Shown: positions 38,201-45,558 of the stretch, one piece after another
Layout: every line of letters starts with the position of its first letter
Position numbering within the stretch: the first letter of the stretch is position 1
Origin: Mucilaginibacter_A sp964236465
Lineage (GTDB): Bacteria > Bacteroidota > Bacteroidia > Sphingobacteriales > Sphingobacteriaceae
Direction of reading: 5' to 3'
Length of the DNA stretch: 64,000 nt
Assembly (NCBI GenBank): GCA_964236465.1
Contig: CAXSBZ010000010.1
Span: 33,664-97,663, forward strand
The notes under the pieces: model-generated
Seen by the model: the letters and a program-made list of their open reading frames with translations, nothing else
What the model was told of the DNA's origin: nothing
Databases searched by the model: none
Translations under genes and position numbers: made by a program

Positions 38201-38559
38201 AATGATGCAGCCTGCCTTTGCACACCAAATGAGGTAACTACAACTTCGGTAAGTTGTTTAGAAGAAGAGGTCAGAACTGCATTTACCGTTGCAGATGCAC
38301 CAATGGGTATTTCAACAGTGTTTGCTCCAATAAAACTAAATACCAACGTTGAATTTGGCGGAACAGCATTAAGTGTAAACCTACCATCTGGCCCAGTTTG
38401 CGTGCCTTTTGTTGTTCCTTTTACGATGACAGATACTCCGGGCAAAGTTTGGTTATCCTCCCTGCTTGTAACTGTACCGGTAATGGTGCGATTCTGTGCA
38501 AAAACCTGCGAGGCAAATAAGAGCAAGAAAACTACACTTACATGTAGAAGTTTTTTCAT
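35299..38559 (-). CDS. SusC/RagA family TonB-linked outer membrane transporter
   Basis: 1086 residues. Signal peptide to QVFAQ, then a carboxypeptidase-like domain (about 24-100), plug with VVTSFGVQRQ and VVDGSIYYSD plus LKGSSASAVYGSDASNG, and a C-terminal barrel. It imports a ligand bound by SusD. The substrate is not visible; no glycosidase or peptidase lies in the operon. There is no dispersed word copy in this gene or its upstream region. Confidence 0.95.
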   Translation of the reverse strand: MKKLLHVSVVFLLLFASQVFAQNRTITGTVTSREDNQTLPGVSVIVKGTTKGTQTGPDGRFTLNAVPPNSTLVFSFIGANTVEIPIGASATVNAVLTSSSKQLTEVVVTSFGVQRQAASLGYSTTKVSGSDITTAKPISLANGLTGKVSGLQINTTNNGLFAPTRITLRGTRSLTGNNQPLIVVDGSIYYSDINTLNPEDIESTTVLKGSSASAVYGSDASNGVIVITTKHGSNSRTPSITFSQTTQLERVAYLPALQNSFGSNGGESTVYDFNDLSYYIPYENQSYGPLYNGKMVPLGRPAADGSVLMVPYSSIKNQKRDFFNTGVTLQNNFSYSSGDENGNFLMSFQDLSSKAVTPGDIGRRDIFRLAGDKKYGIFSATYSAAYTRRYTNTTNTGSVYTDLLESPTFIPVNILKDPNSKWGNVDNYYNDYYISPGQIIQETRNEITEDHINANLALNAKPTKWLNLTYRTSIDNTGRRDEFKDAGRTYSTYSKTNVITNQTSTDGSVLIPTNAGVKYDATDVLPSYATYNFQNTLFSSDILANFNTKINKGFNFRGTLGAAYLDNKINYTSVGVSTLTTSNSLATTLTSSPNAITGGTYLNFLPYNTSNYASTAPTVEYNVEARKLGYFGEAEISYKDFAFLHGSYRTDIDSRLSKANRFIPYYDIDGSLLLSELFKSITQNDILNFAKLRFAHSVTGNVSALANGSQYIAYGAYQTAPTVTLASGFPYSSSGISGYSLSTTIANPNIKPEKTTENELGLELGFLKDRLTFGASIFQQDTKDGIVYAQVSRASGFTTALINAANTTNKGIELDLGGTIVRSHNVTWSAKVNWFRNDNKVNSIVSGVNSLNIGYNTYAVVGKAYSVIEGFDWKRDPSNGKVIVDANTGLPTKASALSILGRATPRDIVGISSSVSYKSFTFSTTIDYRSGYVTYNQIGKTIDHSGVGLTTAVANRQRFVYPNSEYKDANGNYVNNTNVETEYGNSEFWASIYNSIDANYVVSAAAWKLREAAIAYNVPKQFLRSVKFIKGATISISGRNLLMFRPSTNKWTDPEYSEDNGNAVGYTTVNQAPPTRIYSGTISVTF

Positions 38560-38799
38560 GTTTTGTTTAATTAGTTAAGTTTTAGATGTTAAATAATGTT
38601 AAAGTTAGCAAGTAAACTGGAAATATTAAACTTTATTATTAAAAAATTAACAAAAAGTAGTTTGTATTATAAAAATTCTACTAAAATCAATTTTTTATAA
38701 TAAATAATGAAGTTAATGTTTTTATTTAACTATTATTAATATTTCGTATTATTTAATATATAATAATAACTACTTGATTTTTAATTTTTAATGTAGTTA

Positions 38800-39735
38800 T
38801 TATATGTTTTCTAAATCATCAATTTTGTTCAACTCTAGTACATTTATACCGCTTTCGTCATGAGAAATGGCAGAAATGAACTTCGCATCCCAAATTACTT
38901 CTTCATCGGTATAAGACGTCCGCGAATGTACAGTTTGCGAAAAACTATCATCAAAAGCTTTTACCATCACCAAAAATTCAGCTTCACTACTTTTTAAAAA
39001 CTCTTCGTTCATGGTTTTTAGCGGACTGCTTTCTGTAATCGGGTGCACAACCGTCCAGCTTAACGTCAGTAAACCGATCTTTTTACGCTCTAATTCAAGC
39101 GGCAAAAATTGACGGATAGATTTGCCATCAATCATCGCATTATAAGTTAGCGAAACAGAAACTTCTACCTCGATTAATTGGTTACTTCGGAAATTAGCCA
39201 ATCGAAACATCAAACCTGTAATATCTTTATAAGGTGCCACAACCATATTTTTACTGTAACGGATCTTGGCTGAAGGCCGCGAAAATCGGCCATAAAGCAA
39301 ACCGGTAGCCAGTGCAAAACTCAGTAATCCGATCAGAGATTCAAAAGCGGCTGCAAAACTGGTTGTTAAGCCTGAGGGGCTAATGTGCCCGTAACCAACG
39401 GTAGAAATAGTTTGTGCCGAAAAGAAAAAAGCATCCATAAAATGCAGAAACATAGAATTGCTTGGCTTGATACCTTCCAAATTTTGGATGCCAATACTTA
39501 AATATAACAATGCAAAAAGGATATTGATCAGCACGTAAAACGTGAAAACCAACAGGTTAAACACACTCCACGACATCGTAATCAACGCATTATATAGATC
39601 AGCCGTGCGGAAAAAAGGCATTCCAGTACGGCGGATATTGGCCGAACCATTACGGTTGATTACCCGCTGATTGTGCAGCACCGGCTGCAAGCCCAAGCCC
39701 AAATCGTCCTGAGCGGTTGGTTTTGTTGTTTCCAT
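38800..39735 (-). CDS. Inward-rectifier potassium channel (KirBac type)
   Basis: 311 residues. Two membrane helices frame the selectivity filter TVGYGH (112-117). The C-terminal cytoplasmic domain (about 150-300) is the Kir-type beta-rich gating domain. It conducts K+ across the inner membrane. The region upstream has an inverted pair of the dispersed word (39747-39776). Confidence 0.92.
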   Translation of the reverse strand: METTKPTAQDDLGLGLQPVLHNQRVINRNGSANIRRTGMPFFRTADLYNALITMSWSVFNLLVFTFYVLINILFALLYLSIGIQNLEGIKPSNSMFLHFMDAFFFSAQTISTVGYGHISPSGLTTSFAAAFESLIGLLSFALATGLLYGRFSRPSAKIRYSKNMVVAPYKDITGLMFRLANFRSNQLIEVEVSVSLTYNAMIDGKSIRQFLPLELERKKIGLLTLSWTVVHPITESSPLKTMNEEFLKSSEAEFLVMVKAFDDSFSQTVHSRTSYTDEEVIWDAKFISAISHDESGINVLELNKIDDLENI

Positions 39736-39746
39736 AAGTTAAAGCA

Positions 39747-39776
39747 ATGCTTCTTTTATCGGCATAAAAATAGTAT
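39747..39776. repeat. Inverted pair of the dispersed word
   Basis: ATGCTTCTTTTAT faces ATAAAAATAGTAT across CGGC, upstream of the KirBac gene. It can form a hairpin with a few mismatches. Confidence 0.75.
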
Positions 39777-39959
39777 CAAATAAAATGGATTTAGTTTAGT
39801 AACCATTTTTTTGTAGGTGATAAATAAAATATTCAATCTAAAAAATCTGAAGTTGCTTAAATTTTTAATATAAAAAAAATTTGAACAAATCATCAAATTG
39901 ATAAACCACTTGTATATGATCAAAAGGAAATTTTTATCCGTCAATAAAAAGTTTTTATC

Positions 39960-40748
39960 ATGAAGAAAAAGGAAGAAATCAGGCAGATGGACAAGGTGTG
40001 GAAAAAGATGAAAAAACCATTGAAAGCTTTTATTGAAACTGGCAATCAGGAAGAATTGCACCAGTTTCGGGTGCAGGTGAAAAAGCTGAAAGCGATGTTG
40101 ATGCTCTATTCTGCAGAAAACAAAAATCAAAATTTACTAAAAGATTTTAAGCCGATAAAAACAGCATTCAAAAAAGCCGGAGAAATCCGGAATGCACATA
40201 TCAATTTAAAACTCGGCGAAAAACACCAGTTGCAAGATGAAGGTTTTCGGCAGCAGCAGCAGCAAAACCTGGATGATGGCAGCAAGGCTTTTAAAAGCAA
40301 AGGCCGCAAATATTTAAAGTTGCTGAAAAAAGCGCAATTGGTTTTGCAAAATCATTTGAACCGTTTGCGCAACAAAACCATCCGCAATTTTTACCACGAT
40401 AAATTAGTGCAGCTGGATGGTTTTTTTGCCCGAACAACTTTTGATAATGAGCTGCATGAGGCACGCAAAAACATCAAACTGTTGCTTTATAACCAGAAGA
40501 TTGCTGCGGCTGCCCTTCAAAATAAAATGCAGTTGGATTATGATTATTTAGATGATTTGCAAAATTGCATTGGCGAATGGCACGACCATAACTTGGCTGT
40601 AGAAACACTTTCTGCAATTGCTGAAGCGGGATATCCGCCCATAACGGATTTGAAAAACAGCAATGCCGAATTGGAAAAGGAGATTTTGGAAAAAAGTAAT
40701 TCCTTTATGCAAAAGGTGAAATCATTGGCAGAAATTACTTCAACATAA
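39960..40748 (+). CDS. CHAD domain protein
   Basis: 262 residues. An alpha-helical protein with the conserved-histidine pattern of CHAD domains (HQFRVQVKKLKAML near residue 38; HEARKNIKLLLY near 160; HDHNL near 200). CHAD domains bind polyphosphate. The CYTH gene follows within 6 bases, a common pairing. A copy of the dispersed word is read in frame (40155-40167, IKTAF). Confidence 0.88.
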   Translation: MKKKEEIRQMDKVWKKMKKPLKAFIETGNQEELHQFRVQVKKLKAMLMLYSAENKNQNLLKDFKPIKTAFKKAGEIRNAHINLKLGEKHQLQDEGFRQQQQQNLDDGSKAFKSKGRKYLKLLKKAQLVLQNHLNRLRNKTIRNFYHDKLVQLDGFFARTTFDNELHEARKNIKLLLYNQKIAAAALQNKMQLDYDYLDDLQNCIGEWHDHNLAVETLSAIAEAGYPPITDLKNSNAELEKEILEKSNSFMQKVKSLAEITST

Positions 40749-40754
40749 AAAAAT

Positions 40755-41225
40755 ATGGGTTTAGAAATTGAAAGAAAGTTTTTGGTTGACCCGCAGCGGT
40801 GGGAAAAGTTTGAAAAACCAGAAGGAAAGTTATACAATCAAGGTTATCTGGTAAATGAAAAATACAAAACTGTGCGCATCAGAACAGCTGGCAGTCAAGC
40901 TTTTATCACGATAAAAGGAGCAACAAAAGGTTTTACGCGGAAGGAATTTGAGTACGAAATACCACCGGAGGATGCCAAAGAATTGCTGGAAAGTTTTGAG
41001 TTGAAGGGAACTACCAAAACCCGTTACCGCATTCCGCTGGGTGGAAAAGTTTGGGAAATTGATGTTTTTTCGGGCGAGAATAAAGGTTTGATTGTGGCAG
41101 AGATCGAACTGAAAAATGAAAACGATGCTTTTGAAAAGCCGGATTTTTTGCTGGAAGAAGTTACGGATGATCCAAAATATTACAATTCCAACATGGCTTT
41201 GCATCCTTATAAATCTTGGAAATAA
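40755..41225 (+). CDS. CYTH domain protein (triphosphate tunnel family)
   Basis: 156 residues. EIERKF (4-9) is the ExExK signature, with tunnel residues in KTVRIRT, FTRKEFEYEI and VAEIEL. Members hydrolyse inorganic triphosphate or related phosphates. It lies behind the CHAD gene and probably acts with it in polyphosphate or triphosphate metabolism. Confidence 0.9.
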   Translation: MGLEIERKFLVDPQRWEKFEKPEGKLYNQGYLVNEKYKTVRIRTAGSQAFITIKGATKGFTRKEFEYEIPPEDAKELLESFELKGTTKTRYRIPLGGKVWEIDVFSGENKGLIVAEIELKNENDAFEKPDFLLEEVTDDPKYYNSNMALHPYKSWK

Positions 41226-41240
41226 GCTGTAATCAAATGT

Positions 41241-41272
41241 GATACTGTTTTTATCGGCATAAAAACAGCATC
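41241..41272. repeat. Near-perfect inverted pair of the dispersed word
   Basis: ATACTGTTTTTAT and ATAAAAACAGCAT flank CGGC, giving a stem of 14 bp with one mismatch, sited between the CYTH stop and the next start. It is the clearest complete form of the element. Confidence 0.85.
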
Positions 41273-41297
41273 TTAGTTGACCAATTAAAACCAAATT

Positions 41298-42134
41298 ATG
41301 AAACTGCAAACACGAAGGGATTTCATCAAATCTACTGCTGTACTGGCTGCCGGTGCTGCTTTAATTACGGATGCTGCAACTGCTGCGCCGGTGCAAAACG
41401 TGGGCATCCAACTGTATTCTGTGCGAAAAGATATGCTGGCCGATGCGCCGGGAACGCTGAAAAAGCTGGCTGCAATCGGGTTTAAAAACCTGGAATCTGC
41501 CGGAAGTGAAAAGGGCAGTTACTATGGTTTGCAGCCGAAGGAATTTAAAAATGTCGCTTCGGATTTGGGGATGAAACTGCTGAGCGGGCACGTGCACATC
41601 GACCAAAATTGGCAAAAAACCGTGGACGAAGCAGCCGAATCCGGGCAAACTTATCTAATTTGTTCTGTGATGCCGGCTGAGGGGCAAACCGTCAGCAATT
41701 ACAAAAATTCAGCAGCAGTGTTTAATAAATGTGGCGAAGTTGCTGCCAAATCCAACCTGGTTTTCGGGTATCACAACCACGAATCTGAATTTGAAAAAGA
41801 GAACGGACAGGTTTTGTATGATGTTTTGCTGAAGGAAACCGACCCGGCAAAGGTGAAATTTGAGATGGATTTGGGCTGGCTGATCGTTACCGGCAATGAT
41901 CCGGCAGCGTATTTTGCCAAATATCCCGGCCGTTTCCCGTTGTGGCATTTAAAAGATATGAACAAGGCAGGCAAGCACAGCACTGAGTTTGGCAAAGGCG
42001 ATGTTAACCTGAAAGCTTTGCTGGCACAGGCAAAAGCATCAGGCATGAAAAACTATTTTGTGGAGCAGGAAGAATACACGCTGACACCGCTGGCCGCAAT
42101 GCAGTACGACTTTGATTATTTGAAGAAGTTGTAA
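41298..42134 (+). CDS. Sugar phosphate isomerase/epimerase-like TIM-barrel protein, Tat-exported
   Basis: 278 residues. The twin-arginine signal MKLQTRRDFIKSTAVL is followed by NVGIQLYSVRKDM and typical xylose-isomerase-like barrel motifs (FGYHNHESEF, DLGWL, LWHLKDM, VEQEEY) with metal ligands. It should be a periplasmic isomerase or epimerase of sugars. The ThuA-like gene follows. Confidence 0.88.
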   Translation: MKLQTRRDFIKSTAVLAAGAALITDAATAAPVQNVGIQLYSVRKDMLADAPGTLKKLAAIGFKNLESAGSEKGSYYGLQPKEFKNVASDLGMKLLSGHVHIDQNWQKTVDEAAESGQTYLICSVMPAEGQTVSNYKNSAAVFNKCGEVAAKSNLVFGYHNHESEFEKENGQVLYDVLLKETDPAKVKFEMDLGWLIVTGNDPAAYFAKYPGRFPLWHLKDMNKAGKHSTEFGKGDVNLKALLAQAKASGMKNYFVEQEEYTLTPLAAMQYDFDYLKKL

Positions 42135-42198
42135 TTTGGATGCTGTTTTTATCGGCATAAAATTGGCCTTTTTCCACATAAACCAAGTTCAAACTTCA

Positions 42199-42963
42199 AT
42201 GAAAAATTTAAAATTATTCCTCATTATTTTGATGCTGCAAATTAGTTTTGCCGCAACAGCAAATGCGCAAAAGCAGTTTAAAGTTTTGCTGGTAACAACT
42301 ACGCGCGGCTGGCACCACGAATCGATCCATGCCGGCGTGCTGGCCTTGCAGCAACTGGGCCTGCACCATTTTTTTGAGGTGGTTTTGTGGGAAGACCCGA
42401 ACGGTTTTACCGACAAATACCTGGAGCAGTTTCAGGCGGTGATATTTTTAAATACTACCGGTGATATTTTTGATGCCACGCAGCAGAAAGTGATGGAGCG
42501 TTTCATCGAATCCGGAAAAGGTTTTGTGGGTATCCACAGTGCTTCGGATACCGAGTACGACTGGGAATGGTACACTAAGCTGGTGGGCCGGATGTTCCAC
42601 ATTCATCCAACAATCCAAACGGCGAAAATGAAAGTTTTGGACCCGAAATTTCCCGGCTTGCAAGGTTTTGCAAACGATAAATTGTGGACGGAGGAATGGT
42701 ATGAATTCGGCCCGGAAAAAATAGCCGGTTTAAACTACATTTTGGGCGTGGATGAATCTTCCTACAACCCGAATGCAGATTGGGGAGCCAGAGGAAAAGG
42801 GCAGGGCATGGGCAAGCTGCATCCGCTGGCCTGGTACCACAATTACGATGGCGGCCGGGCTTTTTACACGGCTTTGGGCCATTTGCCAACCAACTTCAGC
42901 GAGCCTGCTTTTCTGGATCATTTGTATGCCGGGATTTTTTGGGCGGCTACGGGGAAGAAATAG
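42199..42963 (+). CDS. ThuA-like protein, exported
   Basis: 254 residues from the ATG at 42199, which begins a signal peptide ending at ANAQ; the frame to 42136 opens only with TTG in a copy of the dispersed word. VLLVTTTRGWHHESIHAGV and VGIHSASDTEYDWEWY are hallmarks of the ThuA (glutamine-amidotransferase-like) family, linked to sugar metabolism. It probably works in the periplasm beside the isomerase upstream. Confidence 0.85.
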   Translation: MKNLKLFLIILMLQISFAATANAQKQFKVLLVTTTRGWHHESIHAGVLALQQLGLHHFFEVVLWEDPNGFTDKYLEQFQAVIFLNTTGDIFDATQQKVMERFIESGKGFVGIHSASDTEYDWEWYTKLVGRMFHIHPTIQTAKMKVLDPKFPGLQGFANDKLWTEEWYEFGPEKIAGLNYILGVDESSYNPNADWGARGKGQGMGKLHPLAWYHNYDGGRAFYTALGHLPTNFSEPAFLDHLYAGIFWAATGKK

Positions 42964-43022
42964 ATGTTGCTTTTGAAAAGGGTTGATTTAATGAATTTCT
43001 TTTTTGAAGAAGCGGTAGAGAT

Positions 43023-43685
43023 TTATTGTATTTCTGATAGTTTAACCACTCGGTAAACTATATTAAACCTTTTAGCATAATCTTCAATAGTTTGTTTAAA
43101 TCCAACTTGTTTACGAAGTTGATTTACCTGCTTAGGGTTTTGTATTGGCCAGATAAAATCTTCTGTTTTGCCGTTTTTGAGTAAACTTGATGTTCCTTGA
43201 GTCCCGTAAATTTGTTCTTTACCTTGATATACCAAGTAACGGTCTTTCATCATTGCCACCAGTGGAAAAGGAAGTTCATTTTTTTGCGCAGCGTCTTTTA
43301 TTAAATTTAAATATTTTGAAATTTTAGAAGAGTGTTGGATAACATAAAAAGCGGTTTCATTAGTTGGCGTATCTACTAAACTTTTGCCGGGATAACCATA
43401 TTGCTGAAAAATATGTTCTATAAAAACAGTATTGGTAGAATCAATATTATGTTGCCGTTTTGATAATTCCAAAACCAGATTTTTCTGGGGAATATCTAAC
43501 GCTTTTGAAAAAAAAGTTGTTGTGGCAGTATCAGTATCTGTTCTTAGTATAGACAAATCTTCCCTGTATTTTTGGTCAAGCACCATTATGCTATCTAACT
43601 GTTTTTTTAAAGTTGTGTTGATTTTTGTCTGACTAAAACAACCAGAAGCAAGCAATAATAATATGAACAAAAGAAGATTTTTCAT
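43023..43685 (-). CDS. DUF6624-like lipoprotein
   Basis: 220 residues. Lipoprotein signal ending at ASGC. FQQYGYPGKSLVD and DRYLVYQGKEQIYGTQG fit the DUF6624 family; function unknown. A copy of the dispersed word is read in frame (43420-43432, NTVFI). The HigA-like gene lies 10 bases upstream on the same strand. Confidence 0.75.
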   Translation of the reverse strand: MKNLLLFILLLLASGCFSQTKINTTLKKQLDSIMVLDQKYREDLSILRTDTDTATTTFFSKALDIPQKNLVLELSKRQHNIDSTNTVFIEHIFQQYGYPGKSLVDTPTNETAFYVIQHSSKISKYLNLIKDAAQKNELPFPLVAMMKDRYLVYQGKEQIYGTQGTSSLLKNGKTEDFIWPIQNPKQVNQLRKQVGFKQTIEDYAKRFNIVYRVVKLSEIQ

Positions 43686-43695
43686 AATAAATTAC

Positions 43696-43995
43696 TCAAA
43701 CAGCAGTCAAATTAAAATTGCTAATATCTGCCCGGTTAACGTTTTTCTCTGCGTGCCACAATTCATAATTATTCTGGAGATTAATCCAAAACTGAGCAGA
43801 ATTTCCAAATGCTTCCGATAATTTAACCGCAAGCTCTGGACTGATTTTTAGATGTCCGTTGATTACAGAAGATAAGTTACTTCTCGTTATCTTCAAGCTT
43901 TTGGCAACTTCCGTGATAGTCAGTTTACGTTCATTAAGGAACATTTCCTTTAATATTTCCCCCGGATGCGGCGGTTGTAATCCTCTTTTCAACAT
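43696..43995 (-). CDS. HigA family XRE-type antitoxin, apparently orphan
   Basis: 99 residues. PPHPGEILKEMFL followed by a helix-turn-helix (ITEVAKSLKITRSNLSSVINGHLKIS) is the HigA signature. No HigB toxin is adjacent upstream or downstream. It may be a solitary regulator. Confidence 0.88.
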   Translation of the reverse strand: MLKRGLQPPHPGEILKEMFLNERKLTITEVAKSLKITRSNLSSVINGHLKISPELAVKLSEAFGNSAQFWINLQNNYELWHAEKNVNRADISNFNLTAV

Positions 43996-44174
43996 AAATT
44001 TTCTTTTTAATGATGATTTAAATATCTAACATAAAATCATTACTTACTTCAAATATAACTTAAAGATACTGTTACTTTCTATGTCCAATTTTACCCTGAT
44101 AAAAGAAGCATTTCAAATCTTTCCAAAACCAACAACCGCATTCAACGCTTATCCAATCAAACAAAATACAAATC

Positions 44175-44459
44175 ATGATAACCGTTATTGCAAAAGTTAC
44201 TGCCCAACCCGATCAGATTGAAGCTGTAAAAGCCGGACTGGAATCCGTCATCGCCCCAACCCGAAACGAAAAAGGTTGCCTGTTGTATGACTTGCATCAG
44301 GATATTAAAGACAAAAACATCTTTTTCTTCTACGAAAATTGGGACACTATGCAACACTTGGAACAACACCGGATGATGCCGCACATGGTTCATCTTGGCG
44401 AAACGATAAAAGATTTGCTGGAGAAACACATGGAAGTGAATGTGATGGACAAATTGTAA
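44175..44459 (+). CDS. Antibiotic biosynthesis monooxygenase-like protein (YgiN type)
   Basis: 94 residues of ferredoxin-like fold with TVIAKVTAQPDQIEAVKAGL and FFYENWDTMQHLEQHRM, typical of the ABM/YgiN quinol monooxygenase family. It acts in the cytosol on quinols or similar substrates. A perfect copy of the dispersed word lies 64 bases upstream (44099-44111). Confidence 0.85.
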   Translation: MITVIAKVTAQPDQIEAVKAGLESVIAPTRNEKGCLLYDLHQDIKDKNIFFFYENWDTMQHLEQHRMMPHMVHLGETIKDLLEKHMEVNVMDKL

Positions 44460-44502
44460 TTTCAACCAACATTCGCACCCAAAAAACATAGGTAAAAGAA
44501 GT

Positions 44503-45102
44503 ATGGATAGGACACAATTTTTAGCAATGCTTGGGTTATCTTCTTTTGCTTTTTTCGGCAAAAAAGCAATGGCTCAGGAATCTGTAAAACCCGAAACACA
44601 TTTGTTTAAAGACGACGGCGTGATTCCAAATAGCAAATATCCGCTGCTGCATTATCAGAAAGCTTTTGCGGAGCAGAGTTCGGCCGGTGCCAGTTGGCTG
44701 GAGCAGCATTTTGCCAAAAACAACTGGACAAATTCCTGGCGCAACGGCGTGTATTCTTTTCATCATTACCACAGCACTTCGCATGAGGTTTTGGGTATTT
44801 ATTCAGGTTCTGCTATGCTGTTTCTGGGGGGTGAAAAAGGTGCAAAAGTTAAGGTTGAAGCTGGTGATATCATCGTGATTCCGGCTGGCGTTGGCCATAA
44901 AAACTTGGGCAGCAGTTCGGATTTTGGCGTAGTTGGTGCTTACCCGGATGGCAGAAGCTGGGATGTAATGCGCGGGCAGCCCGGCGACCGGCCAAAAGCG
45001 GACGAACAGATTGCTGCTTTGCCTGTCCCGGATTTTGATCCGTTTTTGGGTAAAGACGGTGGTTTGACGCATTTTTGGAACCAGGCAGGCCTCAAACAAT
45101 AA
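44503..45102 (+). CDS. Cupin domain protein, exported
   Basis: 199 residues. The start ATG is itself part of a copy of the dispersed word (44492-44504). The N-terminus resembles a signal peptide ending at AMAQ. SFHHYHSTSHEVLGIYSG and GDIIVIPAGVGHKN are the two cupin motifs with metal-binding His residues. Function is not predictable beyond a cupin barrel. Confidence 0.8.
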   Translation: MDRTQFLAMLGLSSFAFFGKKAMAQESVKPETHLFKDDGVIPNSKYPLLHYQKAFAEQSSAGASWLEQHFAKNNWTNSWRNGVYSFHHYHSTSHEVLGIYSGSAMLFLGGEKGAKVKVEAGDIIVIPAGVGHKNLGSSSDFGVVGAYPDGRSWDVMRGQPGDRPKADEQIAALPVPDFDPFLGKDGGLTHFWNQAGLKQ

Positions 45103-45558
45103 CGGAAAACCGGCCAAAATTAAAGTTGCCATTAACGCCGGCAGATTAGCTTGCTGAGGTTTTGGGTTGGATCTATTTAAACTTTTTATGGTTCGGTTAT
45201 TTTGAACCTGTTTAAACGGGTTGAAACCCATTTCTACAAAATTGATCGAGCCTACAGCTCTATAAAGTTTGTAAGGTGTAGAGGCGTAGCCTCGGTACAT
45301 TTTGTAGCAACGGGTTTAAACCCGTTGGTTTCTATATCGGTAAAAGAAGTATTAAGCCTTCCCGGGCATAAGTCTAAATAACTCGAGAGTCTATTTAAAT
45401 CTTGTTCAATCTATTTTCAATGCTTCTTTTATCACCTAAAAAATGCTAAGTGTTTTTTGGTTTATTTAGTTTGATGCAGACACCAATTTCTATAGGGTAA
45501 AAGAAGCATCCCACTTTTGCAATAACTTTCTGTTATATTGGCTTTTTTAAATTCTGTT
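45103..45558. other. Intergenic region with repeats
   Basis: 456 bases. It contains an inverted-repeat element (45214-45329) and three copies of the dispersed word: 45340-45352, 45420-45432 and 45497-45509. No gene recognised. Confidence 0.6.
45214..45329. repeat. REP-like inverted repeat element
   Basis: Two arms of about 47 bases face each other. Each has an AACGGGTT-AAACCC palindrome at its outer end (perfect CAACGGGTTTAAACCCGTTG at 45308-45327), then CTACAAAAT and a small GAG-CTAC-CTC hairpin. No transposase adjacent. It differs in sequence from the REPs near 28 kb. Confidence 0.65.

Noticed and set aside
41241..41272. The complete palindrome as an ordinary terminator only
   Set aside because: It lacks a clear T-run on the plus strand after the stem, and single half copies are far more frequent than pairs.
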